Notes under the pieces: generated by a model
Seen by the model: only the letters and a program-made list of their open reading frames with translations
Database searches by the model: none
Told to the model about the DNA's origin: nothing
In this document: positions 41,351 through 53,497 of the stretch, one piece after another
Layout: every line of letters begins with the position of its first letter
Position numbering within the stretch: position 1 is the first letter of the stretch
NCBI GenBank assembly: GCA_017615755.1
Contig: JAFZZM010000051.1
Location: forward strand, 1 to 55,248
DNA: 55,248 nucleotides
Direction: 5' to 3'
Source of the DNA: Clostridiales bacterium
GTDB lineage: Bacteria; Bacillota; Clostridia; Saccharofermentanales; Saccharofermentanaceae
Position numbers and translations under genes: made by a program

Positions 41351-41416
41351 TCCTTCTTCCCAAAAGCGGGCTGAAGGCGTAGAATAACTGAATAAGAATA
41401 ATCGGATTTCAATGGG

Positions 41417-41452
41417 GAAACAGAGAGGTTAGGTCGTAGCCTTTCTGTTTTC
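41417..41452 (+). other. Hairpin in the leader of the ATP synthase operon
   Basis: GAAACAGAGAGG (41417-41428) can pair imperfectly with CCTTTCTGTTTTC (41440-41452). It ends 19 bases before the atpB ATG. There is no clean T tract, so it is a possible leader structure, not a clear terminator. Confidence 0.4.
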
Positions 41453-41471
41453 GCGAGAAAGAGTAAGAAAA

Positions 41472-42344
41472 ATGAGAGTACTGTTAGCATCTTCCTGGTG
41501 GGCAGAATTCTGGGAAGCATTTAAAGAAGAACTGGGGAAAATCAAATTCTTCGATGTCGGAAAAATCGGAGAAGAGATCCGTCACGGCATCATGCAGTGG
41601 AAGGGTTCTTTTACCCTGGGCGGACAGAAGTTCCTGATCACGGACGCGATCATTGTTATGTGGATCGCTGTGTTCCTGGGCGGCCTTCTGTTCATATGGC
41701 TGGGTCACCGCCGTGACCGTCTTCCGGGTGCCAGACAGTCCTTGATGGAGGCCCTGATCAGTCTCATGCTCGGGCTTTGCAAGGATTACGGATTAAGTGA
41801 TGAGCAGGCGGAAAAGACGGTCCCCATGATCGGTACCATCGGTATCGTCCTGATCTCCTGTAACACCTTCTCGATCTTTAAACTGCCGCCACCGGCAAAA
41901 AACATCGCATTCCCGTTCGCCATGGCATTCTTCGCCATTATCTATGTGGCCGTCACGGCGATCCGTTTTGTGGGCTTTAAAGGCTTCGCCGCATCCTTCG
42001 TGGATCCGAAAGGCTTTATGCTCCCATTTAAGATCATCGACTTCTTTATCAAACCGCTGTCGCTGGCGCTCCGTCTTTTCGGTAACGTCTTCGGCGCTTT
42101 TATCCTTATGGAATTTGTAGGCATCGTCATTCCGTTGTTCCTGCCTGGCGTACTGAGCCTGTGGTTCGACCTTTTCGACGGTATCCTGCAGGCAGTCGTA
42201 TTCTGCTACCTCACCACATCGTATATCGGTGAGATCGTAGAGAGTGCCCATGTTTCTGAGGAAAGAAAAGAAGAAAAGCGGAGAGAACTGGAAGCCAAGC
42301 AGAAAGAAAAAGAAGCCGAAGCCGCAAAGGTGGAAGCTGCATAA
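41472..42344 (+). CDS. atpB: ATP synthase subunit a
   Basis: Membrane subunit forming the ion half-channels beside the c-ring. The 290-residue protein carries the essential Arg201 in LSLALRLFGNVFGAFILMEF and a conserved late helix GILQAVVFCYLTTSYI. The N-terminus is soluble and longer than usual. The C-terminus adds an unusual charged tail of about 35 residues (EERKEEKRRELEAKQKEKEAE spaced pattern), probably a helical cytoplasmic extension. First gene of the operon; no atpI lies upstream. The ribosome site is weak (GAGTAAG). Confidence 0.95.
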   Translation: MRVLLASSWWAEFWEAFKEELGKIKFFDVGKIGEEIRHGIMQWKGSFTLGGQKFLITDAIIVMWIAVFLGGLLFIWLGHRRDRLPGARQSLMEALISLMLGLCKDYGLSDEQAEKTVPMIGTIGIVLISCNTFSIFKLPPPAKNIAFPFAMAFFAIIYVAVTAIRFVGFKGFAASFVDPKGFMLPFKIIDFFIKPLSLALRLFGNVFGAFILMEFVGIVIPLFLPGVLSLWFDLFDGILQAVVFCYLTTSYIGEIVESAHVSEERKEEKRRELEAKQKEKEAEAAKVEAA

Positions 42345-42384
42345 AGTGAAAACGGGTTCAACCGAACAGTAGGAGGAAAATAAA

Positions 42385-42648
42385 ATGAATTTTGCAAGAG
42401 TATTATTAGATGTAGCTGCAGATCCGAAGGGTCTGATCGGTCTGGGTGCAGGTCTTGCCATCGGTCTTGGTGCACTGGGTACTACGATCGGTATCGGTCT
42501 TGCCGCCGGACGTGCACTCGAAGGTGCAGCCCGTCAGCCGGAAATGTACAGTAAGCTTCAGACATTGCTCCTGATCTCCATCGTATTCCTGGAGTCTATC
42601 GCAATCTACGCAATGGTTATCAGCTTGCTGTTGATCTTTACATTCTAA
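42385..42648 (+). CDS. atpE: ATP synthase subunit c
   Basis: Forms the rotating membrane ring. The 87-residue protein has two helices joined by the ARQPE loop (49-53) and the ion-binding Glu70 in helix 2. Residues after it (ES..IY: Glu70, Ser71, Tyr75) resemble sodium-binding c subunits. However, the helix-1 position that is Gln in known sodium types (GQGYAAG) is Ile37 here (GIGLAAG). The ion used therefore cannot be read safely from the sequence. GGAGGAAA precedes the ATG. Confidence 0.96.
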   Translation: MNFARVLLDVAADPKGLIGLGAGLAIGLGALGTTIGIGLAAGRALEGAARQPEMYSKLQTLLLISIVFLESIAIYAMVISLLLIFTF

Positions 42649-42669
42649 TAGAAGCACGAGGTGTGAAAT

Positions 42670-43267
42670 ATGAATTTGCTGGGTTTGGCAATTCTGGACA
42701 AGGTTCCGGCCGTTCTTCTGGATGTGATGGCGGAGTCGGTGGAAGAAGAGAGCAGTCTCTTATCTCCCGATCAGATGGCGCACTATGCGGTTACGGCGCT
42801 GATTACCATCGTTAACGTCCTGGTCGCCTATTTTATTCTGAAGAAAGTTCTTTTCAAGCCGTTGATCAAGGTGATCAACAAGCGTAAGGAGAGCATCGCC
42901 GCACAGGTTGAAAATGCGGAGAAGCAGGAGAAAGAAGCTAACGAGAAACTCGATGAAGCTTCCAAGCGCATCGATGCTTCCCATGAGGAAGCCATGCAGA
43001 TCATCGCCGACGCGAGAGCACAGGCTGAGAAACAGTCTGAGACCATTATCGAGACGGCGAAGAAAGAAGCGCAGGAGATCCGCGAGCGTGCCGAGGAAGA
43101 CGCGAAGCGTACCCGTAAGGCGATGCTGGAAGAGATGAAGGATGAAGTCGCTGATCTGGCTGTTTCCATCGCAGGTCATGTTCTTGGCACCATGGGTGAC
43201 GAGAAGAAGGAAAGCGAGCTTCGTGAAAAAGTCAACGCAGAGCTTCAGTCAACAGAGGTGAAGACCG

Positions 43268-43275
<8 letters not shown>
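42670..43275 (+). CDS. atpF: ATP synthase subunit b
   Basis: The peripheral stalk that holds F1 against the membrane motor. The 201-residue protein has one membrane segment (about 40-58, [17 protein letters not shown]), then the [15 protein letters not shown] entry into a long charged coiled coil (about 65-180). The extra N-terminal 35 residues before the membrane segment are longer than usual. It overlaps the next gene by eight bases. In other bacteria b binds the delta C-terminal domain; here that domain is fused to alpha, so b should contact the fusion protein. Confidence 0.95.
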
Positions 43276-45178
<1,903 letters not shown>

Positions 45179-45184
45179 CGTACC

Positions 45185-46120
45185 ATGGAGAGTCTGAACG
45201 AGATCAAAAAACGCATAAAGAGTGTTAATGACATCTCCCAGCTGACGAGGGCGATGCAGCTTGTCAGCGCGGCAAAAATGCGTAAATCCAAGGTTCAGCA
45301 TGAAATGGTCAAGCCGTTCTTTACCATCTGTGCGGAGAGCATGATGGAGGTGTACAAGAATGCGGGAGAAGATATCGATAACCCGTATCTGAATGTGCAC
45401 GAGAAGCTCCCCGGAGAGACGTGGAAGATCGGATACTTTATCCTTACCGGTGACCAGGGCCTGGCCGGTGCGTACAACAATAATATCGTGAAGATCACGG
45501 AAGAACATATCCAGTCGAAGATCCTGGAGAATGCGAAGAAGAATGTACGCACGGAATATAAGCTTTACGTTTTCGGTCAGATGGGCAGTGACAAGCTTTC
45601 CCGTGACGGATATGCGGTTGACCCGGAGTTCTCGTTCCCGATCTCCGAACCGACCTATTACCAGGCGAGAAATGTCGCGAACATCATCCGCTCGAAGTAC
45701 TTAGGCGGAGAGTTCGATCTGGTGTATCTGATCTATACCAGAATGGAATCGGCGATCACCATGAAGCCCGTTATTTCCCGTGTGGTACCGATCGACTCCC
45801 GTTCATTCGAGAGTATCCTTCCGTCAGGTGTCGAGGACGCAGGAATCGCTACCGAAGGAGAAGGCGGTCTGGACTACCATCCGAATGCCAGTTCGGTATT
45901 TGCCTTCTTGATCGATACATATCTGAACTCTGTTTTGTATGGCGCGATGGTAGAAGCTTTTGCCTGCGAACAGACCGCAAGAATGACGGCGATGGATAAC
46001 GCGAACAGTAACGCGGATGAGATGATGAAGAAATTAACGATGCAGAGCAACCGTGCACGTCAGGCTCGTATCACCAATGAACTGAACGAGATCGTGAACG
46101 GTGCGAATCAGGTAGAATAG
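45185..46120 (+). CDS. atpG: ATP synthase subunit gamma
   Basis: The central rotor shaft. The 311-residue protein has the two long end helices: N-terminal IKKRIKSVNDISQLTRAMQLVSAAKMRK and C-terminal EQTARMTAMDNANSNADEMMKKL, both highly conserved. The middle Rossmann-like domain contains LTGDQGLAGAYNNNIVK. It is slightly longer than the usual 285-290 residues because of an insert near residue 220-240 (GVEDAGIATEGEGGLDY). It begins six bases after the alpha stop, so translation is coupled. Confidence 0.97.
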   Translation: MESLNEIKKRIKSVNDISQLTRAMQLVSAAKMRKSKVQHEMVKPFFTICAESMMEVYKNAGEDIDNPYLNVHEKLPGETWKIGYFILTGDQGLAGAYNNNIVKITEEHIQSKILENAKKNVRTEYKLYVFGQMGSDKLSRDGYAVDPEFSFPISEPTYYQARNVANIIRSKYLGGEFDLVYLIYTRMESAITMKPVISRVVPIDSRSFESILPSGVEDAGIATEGEGGLDYHPNASSVFAFLIDTYLNSVLYGAMVEAFACEQTARMTAMDNANSNADEMMKKLTMQSNRARQARITNELNEIVNGANQVE

Positions 46121-46127
46121 AGGTTAG

Positions 46128-47522
<1,395 letters not shown>

Positions 47523-47527
47523 GACGA

Positions 47528-47980
47528 ATGGCAGATTCTACTCCCAAGAAGACAATGATGCTTGAAGTGGTCACGCCTTACGAGGTGTTCTTTGAAGGAC
47601 GCATCGAGAGGATCGAGATCCCGGCACAGGATGGCCAGCTTGGTATCATGCCCGCACACTCGCCATTAGTGGTTGCGGTTACACCCGGCATTGCCACGAT
47701 CGATGTTGAGGGAGAGAAGAAGAAGTTTGTCGTTTCGGAGGGATTTGCCGAGATTGCACACCACGCTGTCGTTATTGTCTGCAATGCAGCCGAGTGGCCG
47801 GAGGAAATCGATGAGGATCGGGCCAGGTCTGCACTCGAGCGTGCCGAGATCAAAATGCACGATCCCGTAAACACCGATGAACAGCGCCTTTACGCCCGTC
47901 ACGCGATCAGAAGAGCGAAGGCAAGATTGAAACTTGCGGCTGAAACTTCCAAGGATAAGAAGAAACGTTTCATGGAGTGA
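47528..47980 (+). CDS. atpC: ATP synthase subunit epsilon
   Basis: Couples the shaft to the c-ring and can inhibit ATP hydrolysis. The 150-residue protein has the beta sandwich (EVVTPYEVFFEGRIERIEIPAQDGQLGIMPAHSP) and two C-terminal helices (RARSALERAEIKM and YARHAIRRAKARLKLA). It has a short polar N-terminal extension and a Lys-rich tail. It starts five bases after atpD and is the last gene of the operon. Confidence 0.96.
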   Translation: MADSTPKKTMMLEVVTPYEVFFEGRIERIEIPAQDGQLGIMPAHSPLVVAVTPGIATIDVEGEKKKFVVSEGFAEIAHHAVVIVCNAAEWPEEIDEDRARSALERAEIKMHDPVNTDEQRLYARHAIRRAKARLKLAAETSKDKKKRFME

Positions 47981-47984
47981 ACAA

Positions 47985-48010
47985 GTTTTCGAAACCTATG
48001 TTTCGAAAAC
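47985..48010. terminator. Perfect palindrome after the ATP synthase operon
   Basis: GTTTTCGAAA (47985-47994) and TTTCGAAAAC (48001-48010) form a perfect ten-base stem with a six-base loop, four bases after atpC. It is followed by AAAAATTTGTCTTTG, not a clean T run. It may end the operon inefficiently or serve as a protein site; a terminator is the best single guess. Confidence 0.5.
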
Positions 48011-48144
48011 AAAAATTTGTCTTTGATATTTTACCTTTGCTATTTACAAGCAGCTAAACCCTATGCTATTTTGTTTGTGTTGAGTTTGTATCACAATTTA
48101 GAAATTCGGGGGGATTTTGACGAGGGGATATTAAGGTTTCGTTT

Positions 48145-50265
48145 ATGAAGAGATATAGACCCGGTTCAAATCTTGGACCGTTTTTTTATGCTTTGACGAT
48201 GATCCTGAGCGTCTTGATTGTGCTAGGAACATCGCTTTTTTTTGCTCGTGATGATAAGGAAATCGAACTGAACATCGATGAGTACACAATTGAAAACAAT
48301 GGTGATGGACAGATTCAACAACAAGCATTATCCGGAAACGGGGAATTCATGCTTCCTTCAGACTCCGGTTCCGTTGTGCTTGTTCACAAGTATACATCGT
48401 CCAGTGACCCGATCTGCGATGATTGCGGTCTGATCCGTTTCCTTTATGTTAAAGATCTTTCTGCTCCTGTAGCAGGACAGAGACTGGATACTTCCGTATC
48501 TTTCACCGCTAGTGCCGGTGCGTCATACAGAGTGAGCTGGTCACCGGCTGACACGTATGCCAAGGGTTCGACGAACTATACGGCAACGATGGAATTTACT
48601 CCGAAGAGCGGCTATCATTTTGATTCGAAATTACAGGCGACTTTTGACGGTTCCAACATTTCGTACACGATGTTGTCGAATGGTTCCGTTCGTATTACTA
48701 AGTCGTTCCCGAAGACGGCAGCGGTAACTCCGAGCCCGTCGGTCACGAAGCCGGTAACGGTAACACCGAAGCCTTCGACGAATACGCCGAAGCCGACCGT
48801 TTCCGCTACTCCGAAGCCGACAGTATCTTCGAAGCCGACTCCGACTACAAGACCGGATCTGCCGACGACACCTGTTCCGTCCAAGTTCCCGTCTCCGACG
48901 AAGATCCCGACTTCGACACCGTTCCCGACGTTGTCTCCGACGGCTACACCTTCGCCGACGCCGACAAATACGCCGAGACCGACAAATACACCTAAACCGA
49001 CGAATACACCGGTACCGACAGATACTCCGGTTCCGACAAGTGGTCCTACCGCTGCGCCGAAGCCGACCAATACACCGAAGCCGACACCGGCCACTCCTTA
49101 TGTTGTTATGCCGGACGTTCTCGGCATGAACTATCACGATGCGAAGAGCATGGTCACAAGAGAACTCAAAGACGGTGGATTTAAATCTGTTACTGTTGAG
49201 ATCGTATGGGTCACAAGCGATGATCCGGAGACAAATCTGAAAGTTCAGAATCAGGATCCGGAAGGTGATTCCTATGTTGAGCTGACTGATACTTCCATCA
49301 CGGTTACTCTCGTTGTAGCTAGAGTAGGTGATGCTCCGACCCCGGATCCGGAGCCGACAGCTGTTCCTACAGGAACGCCGGTTACTCCGACTGTAGCGCC
49401 GACAGTTGCACCGACAACCGCACCGACAGGAACACCGTCCGTCACGCCAAAACCAGGCGTAACAGGAGTTCCGAGTCCTACACCGGATCCGAATGAACCT
49501 TCATTCGAAGATTTCGTAGAGAGACTTTATGTCGTTGCACTCAATCGTGCATCTGAAAAAGAAGGTAAAGAATTCTGGGTTGAGAAGGTAGAGAACGGAG
49601 AATATAACGGAGCAGATTGCGCACGTTTCTTCTTGCTCGAAGCACCGGAGTTCATGAACAGAAAACTGAACGACTCACGTTTCCTTGAAGTTCTTTACCA
49701 TACGTTCTATGACCGTGATCCGGATATCAACGGTATGAATTACTGGCTGGGCCGTCTGAAGACAGATATGACACGTGCAGCTGTCGTTAATGAATTCATC
49801 GAGTCCACCGAGTGGTGCAACGTATGCGCGACATACAGCGTACGTTCCGGTGCCATCTACCACAAGGCAGAATTCGCATCGAGAAAAGCCATTGCTTTTG
49901 CTACAAGACTTTATACCTGCTGCCTCGGAAGAGATCCTGAGGAGAAGGGACTTGCATACTGGTCACTGGCTCTGACCAATCTGGAGCAGACCGGTTACGA
50001 TGCAGCGAAGATCTTCTTCGGTGGCGAGGAATTCGTGAACCTGAAGACAACGAATAAAGATTATGTGGAGCGTCTCTATCGGACATTCTTGGGCCGTGAA
50101 GCAGACGAGGCTGGTCTGAATTACTGGTCCGGACAGCTGGCTGCCGGCGTATCCAGAGAAGAAGTCCTGAAGGGCTTCGCACGCTCCGATGAATTCGAGA
50201 AGCTCTGTAAGTCCTGCGGTATTGAACGCGGCGAGATCGATACAACGAACGGAGATGTGAACTGA
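48145..50265 (+). CDS. Membrane-anchored protein with PASTA-like domain and four DUF4214 repeats
   Basis: The 706-residue protein is fixed by an N-terminal membrane segment (about 12-33) with the rest outside. A beta domain (about 60-190) comes first, then a long Pro/Thr linker (about 196-317), a PASTA-like domain (about 318-392, MPDVLGMNYHDAKSMVTREL), and a second linker. Four DUF4214 repeats follow (about 452-697); each has a LY...L.R..d..G..yW pattern, such as RLYRTFLGREADEAGLNYW. PASTA domains bind cell-wall peptides or muropeptides, and DUF4214 is common in secreted polymer-associated proteins. Its stop codon overlaps the next start. It probably acts at the cell wall or surface polymer; no enzyme motif is seen. 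Confidence 0.82.
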   Translation: MKRYRPGSNLGPFFYALTMILSVLIVLGTSLFFARDDKEIELNIDEYTIENNGDGQIQQQALSGNGEFMLPSDSGSVVLVHKYTSSSDPICDDCGLIRFLYVKDLSAPVAGQRLDTSVSFTASAGASYRVSWSPADTYAKGSTNYTATMEFTPKSGYHFDSKLQATFDGSNISYTMLSNGSVRITKSFPKTAAVTPSPSVTKPVTVTPKPSTNTPKPTVSATPKPTVSSKPTPTTRPDLPTTPVPSKFPSPTKIPTSTPFPTLSPTATPSPTPTNTPRPTNTPKPTNTPVPTDTPVPTSGPTAAPKPTNTPKPTPATPYVVMPDVLGMNYHDAKSMVTRELKDGGFKSVTVEIVWVTSDDPETNLKVQNQDPEGDSYVELTDTSITVTLVVARVGDAPTPDPEPTAVPTGTPVTPTVAPTVAPTTAPTGTPSVTPKPGVTGVPSPTPDPNEPSFEDFVERLYVVALNRASEKEGKEFWVEKVENGEYNGADCARFFLLEAPEFMNRKLNDSRFLEVLYHTFYDRDPDINGMNYWLGRLKTDMTRAAVVNEFIESTEWCNVCATYSVRSGAIYHKAEFASRKAIAFATRLYTCCLGRDPEEKGLAYWSLALTNLEQTGYDAAKIFFGGEEFVNLKTTNKDYVERLYRTFLGREADEAGLNYWSGQLAAGVSREEVLKGFARSDEFEKLCKSCGIERGEIDTTNGDVN
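48723..49101 (+). repeat. Degenerate repeat encoding a Pro/Thr linker
   Basis: Units such as CCGAAGCCGACNAATAC and close variants recur throughout, giving TPKPTNTPKPT-type linker sequence between the outer beta domain and the PASTA-like domain. Confidence 0.8.
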
Positions 50266-53200
50266 TGCGACGTGGGATAAAAACAGTTCTTTGCTTCCTT
50301 GCGCTTCTCATGGCGATGTCGATCGTGATGATCCTGCCATGTGAGCCGCAGACTGTCCGCGCGGCTGGTCATCTTGAAGCAACGATCAAGCACAGTATCG
50401 AACTCTATGGTGATCTGGGTCTTGAATATCGGGTGAAGCTCAATTCGAGCGACTCCTATTCCAACGTCTACCTGAGATTGCAACGCCAGAAGTTCAGTGG
50501 CTCCGGTAGTTCCTACACATGGGAGACCGTCGATCTGAAAAACTACACCAGAGAAAACGACGAGTACGTCTTCCGTTACTACGGATTGAACTCGACGGAG
50601 ATGCCGAACCTTGTCCGTGCTACTGTTTACGCGACCCTTGGAAGCGTATCCTATGTTTCGGATACGGATGAGACATCGATCAGCTCATACTGCCTGGATC
50701 TGCTTAAGATGTATTCCGGCGGATCCACGCAGAAAGAGAAGACACTTTGTGCACTCCTGGTAGATCTTCTGAACTATGGTGCAGCAGCACAGAAGTATTT
50801 CGGATTCAATGTGAGCAATCTTGCGAACGCGAAACTGACTTCCAATCAGCGCGCACTCGGATCTTCGCTTCCGACTTCGTTTACAAGTTGCTACGCATAT
50901 ACTCCGCTTTCCGGAAGCACCTGTTCCATCGATCACTTCGAGATGGATAACGTACCGACGACGGTGCTGAATGCGATGCTTCGTTTTACATCGAATCCGG
51001 ACAGCAACACATATGTTGAGGTCAGCTATACTTCCGCAACGGGAGCAAGCAAGGTCGTGAAGAAGTACTTTTCAGACTTTACCTACAATTCATCTACGAA
51101 GCTCTATAAGGTGGCGATTCCAGAGATCAAATCTCCGGATTATGCCACCAGACTGAGCATCGTGGTAAAGAAGGGTAGCACGACGATCAGTGGTAAGTAT
51201 ACATATAGTGTTGAGAGTTATATTGAGGCTGTAGTCGCTGCCGCTTCAGGTTCGAGCAGTGCTTCTGATACGGCCTGGGCGTTCGTTCAGAATCTCATGG
51301 CGTACAGTACTTCTGCAAGAAAGTATTTCGGTGTGAGTGGAAGTGTGAATACACCGACACCTACAAAGAAACCGACAATTTCGCCGACCAAGAAACCGAC
51401 AGATCCGCCGACGCCTACAAAGAAGCCGACGACTCCGCCGACACCAACGACTGCGACAGGTTCTTTGGCCACATATAAGAACAGTAAGTACACGAAGAAT
51501 ATGCCACAGGCCGTGATCGTTATTCCGGCATCGGCAACTTCGGAAGAAAAGTATGCGGCAAATATGCTTCAGCTTTATATCTCCAGAGAAGACGGCTACT
51601 CACCGAAGATCATTACGGATGCCACGAGCCAGGGTTCGCAGGGATTCGAGATCTCGGTAGGTAAGACGAACCGACCGCATGGAACCGCGGCATACAGTTC
51701 CGACGGATCGTATTCGATCAAGTCCTACACGAACGGAATCTCCATCCTGGGTGTAGGTAAGCGCGGTACGATCGATGGTTCTGCGAAGTTCCTTTCCGCG
51801 TGTGGTGGATACTTCTGGCTGTCATTTGAAGATGGGTATATCACGAACCAGACACACTTTAAGTATGAGACGAATATCAGCATCGACTATAAGCGTCCGT
51901 TCCTTTTCACGGATATCGATGTCAGCTATGGAAAACTCGGCCAGGGTGAGAACCGCATGTTCTCGATTTCTGCCGGATTGAACGGTTACTTCGTCAATTC
52001 CGCAACCGGAAATCAGGCGGGTGCACAGAACTGGTATCTCTACGATCCGGAGACGGCACATTATCCAAGTGGACTGCATCCGGGCCAGGTACATACGCTT
52101 CTTGCTGAGTACTTCAATGACAACGATTTCAAACAGCATCCTGAATGGTTCTGCCAGTGGGACGGACAGCGTGTCAACAAGCAGCTCTGCCTGAGTAATC
52201 AGGAAGTGTGGGATCATATCCTGGAACATGTGTTTAAGATCCTTAAGAGCAGTCAGTACGACAAGAATGCACCGATGCAGATCCTTTGTCTTGGACAGGC
52301 TGATAACGAGTATTACTGCCAGTGTTCTGCGTGCCTGAAGTACAACAGTACGCATGAGTTCCCGGACATCAACGGCGGCACCTGCGGTATGTATGAATCT
52401 GCGCATTACGTCGAGCTTTGTAACTATGTCTCGAAGGCGGTAAAAGCAGCCGGCTACAAGAATGTCTATATCGATATGCTGGCTTATACGTGGAACTACA
52501 GACCGCCGAAGAATGTCAAGATCGATGATCACGTTATCGTCCGTTTTGCTGCGATCAACCGCTGCTATGCACATGGATGCAATGACAGTGAGTGCGTCCG
52601 AAATGAAGAGAACGGTATCTTCCTCGATGAGTGGGCAAGACTCTGTAGAGAAGGTGGCGCTAATCTCTGGATCTGGGACTACAATGCGAACTGGTATACG
52701 ACCATTTTCCCGTATCCGAATATCGAAGCGCTGACGCACGATATTGCGTACTATAAATCGATCGGTGTAACCGGTATCTACCTGCAGAGTAACGACCGTC
52801 ATAGTGATTGCAACACCGAATTCGGAGATCTTCGAAATTACCTCGGAACGGTGCTCCTTGAGAACCCGAATGCTGACGTGGCAAAAGAAACCGAGTTCTT
52901 CCTGCAGCAGTTCTATGGTGCGAGTGCTCCGTACGTAAAGGAATATGTGGATATCATGGTCAATCAGGCGCAGCATCATCAGTGCGGAGATAACCCGAAA
53001 GCCAATCCGTACTATTTCCGCGACAAGATGATGAGCTATGATGCGAAACCGACGTTGCTTTTCTGTAATCAGTATGGCACATCCGAGATCTGGTACAACG
53101 GAAAAACACAGATCGTTGATGCGACAGAGTTCATGGATGCGCACAACAGGATGACGGATTCGGATATTGCAAGATGCGAAGAGCTTTCAAAACTTGCGAT

Positions 53201-53453
53201 GAATGCCGTGGCCAACGATGCTGAGCATCTATACAGGACAGAGAGGACATTCCTGAGCTGGCGTCTTGTGAAGTCCTGTCTGAAGGTCTATGAGTTCAAG
53301 AATGCATCGACCTATGTTTCGGAGAACAGAAAACTGTACAACGACCTTGTGCAAAAGTTCAAGTTAGGAACGTTCAGTCTGATCTTCAGAGAAATCCCGG
53401 AAGCCACCGATGCGATCATGGCGAAGAACCCCGGTGAATGGCCGGTTAAATAA
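50265..53453 (+). CDS. Secreted two-module protein with DUF4838 (glycoside-hydrolase-like) domain
   Basis: The 1062-residue protein has a signal peptide (1-34, cleavage near VRAA). An N-terminal module follows (about 36-356) with two similar halves, each ending in a YxxxAxKYFG motif (LLNYGAAAQKYFG near 170-182, LMAYSTSARKYFG near 343-355). After a TPTKKP linker (359-395) a DUF4838 domain covers about 405-1000, including CLGQADNEYYCQCSAC and WIWDYNANWYTT. DUF4838 resembles glycoside hydrolases, so a surface or plant polysaccharide is a likely substrate, but the catalytic residues are not certain. The start overlaps the previous stop (TGATG). Confidence 0.85.
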   Translation: MRRGIKTVLCFLALLMAMSIVMILPCEPQTVRAAGHLEATIKHSIELYGDLGLEYRVKLNSSDSYSNVYLRLQRQKFSGSGSSYTWETVDLKNYTRENDEYVFRYYGLNSTEMPNLVRATVYATLGSVSYVSDTDETSISSYCLDLLKMYSGGSTQKEKTLCALLVDLLNYGAAAQKYFGFNVSNLANAKLTSNQRALGSSLPTSFTSCYAYTPLSGSTCSIDHFEMDNVPTTVLNAMLRFTSNPDSNTYVEVSYTSATGASKVVKKYFSDFTYNSSTKLYKVAIPEIKSPDYATRLSIVVKKGSTTISGKYTYSVESYIEAVVAAASGSSSASDTAWAFVQNLMAYSTSARKYFGVSGSVNTPTPTKKPTISPTKKPTDPPTPTKKPTTPPTPTTATGSLATYKNSKYTKNMPQAVIVIPASATSEEKYAANMLQLYISREDGYSPKIITDATSQGSQGFEISVGKTNRPHGTAAYSSDGSYSIKSYTNGISILGVGKRGTIDGSAKFLSACGGYFWLSFEDGYITNQTHFKYETNISIDYKRPFLFTDIDVSYGKLGQGENRMFSISAGLNGYFVNSATGNQAGAQNWYLYDPETAHYPSGLHPGQVHTLLAEYFNDNDFKQHPEWFCQWDGQRVNKQLCLSNQEVWDHILEHVFKILKSSQYDKNAPMQILCLGQADNEYYCQCSACLKYNSTHEFPDINGGTCGMYESAHYVELCNYVSKAVKAAGYKNVYIDMLAYTWNYRPPKNVKIDDHVIVRFAAINRCYAHGCNDSECVRNEENGIFLDEWARLCREGGANLWIWDYNANWYTTIFPYPNIEALTHDIAYYKSIGVTGIYLQSNDRHSDCNTEFGDLRNYLGTVLLENPNADVAKETEFFLQQFYGASAPYVKEYVDIMVNQAQHHQCGDNPKANPYYFRDKMMSYDAKPTLLFCNQYGTSEIWYNGKTQIVDATEFMDAHNRMTDSDIARCEELSKLAMNAVANDAEHLYRTERTFLSWRLVKSCLKVYEFKNASTYVSENRKLYNDLVQKFKLGTFSLIFREIPEATDAIMAKNPGEWPVK

Positions 53454-53497
53454 ATAGTAAGTGCTTTTGGAGAATGAAAAGTTTGGAGGAAGGTAAA

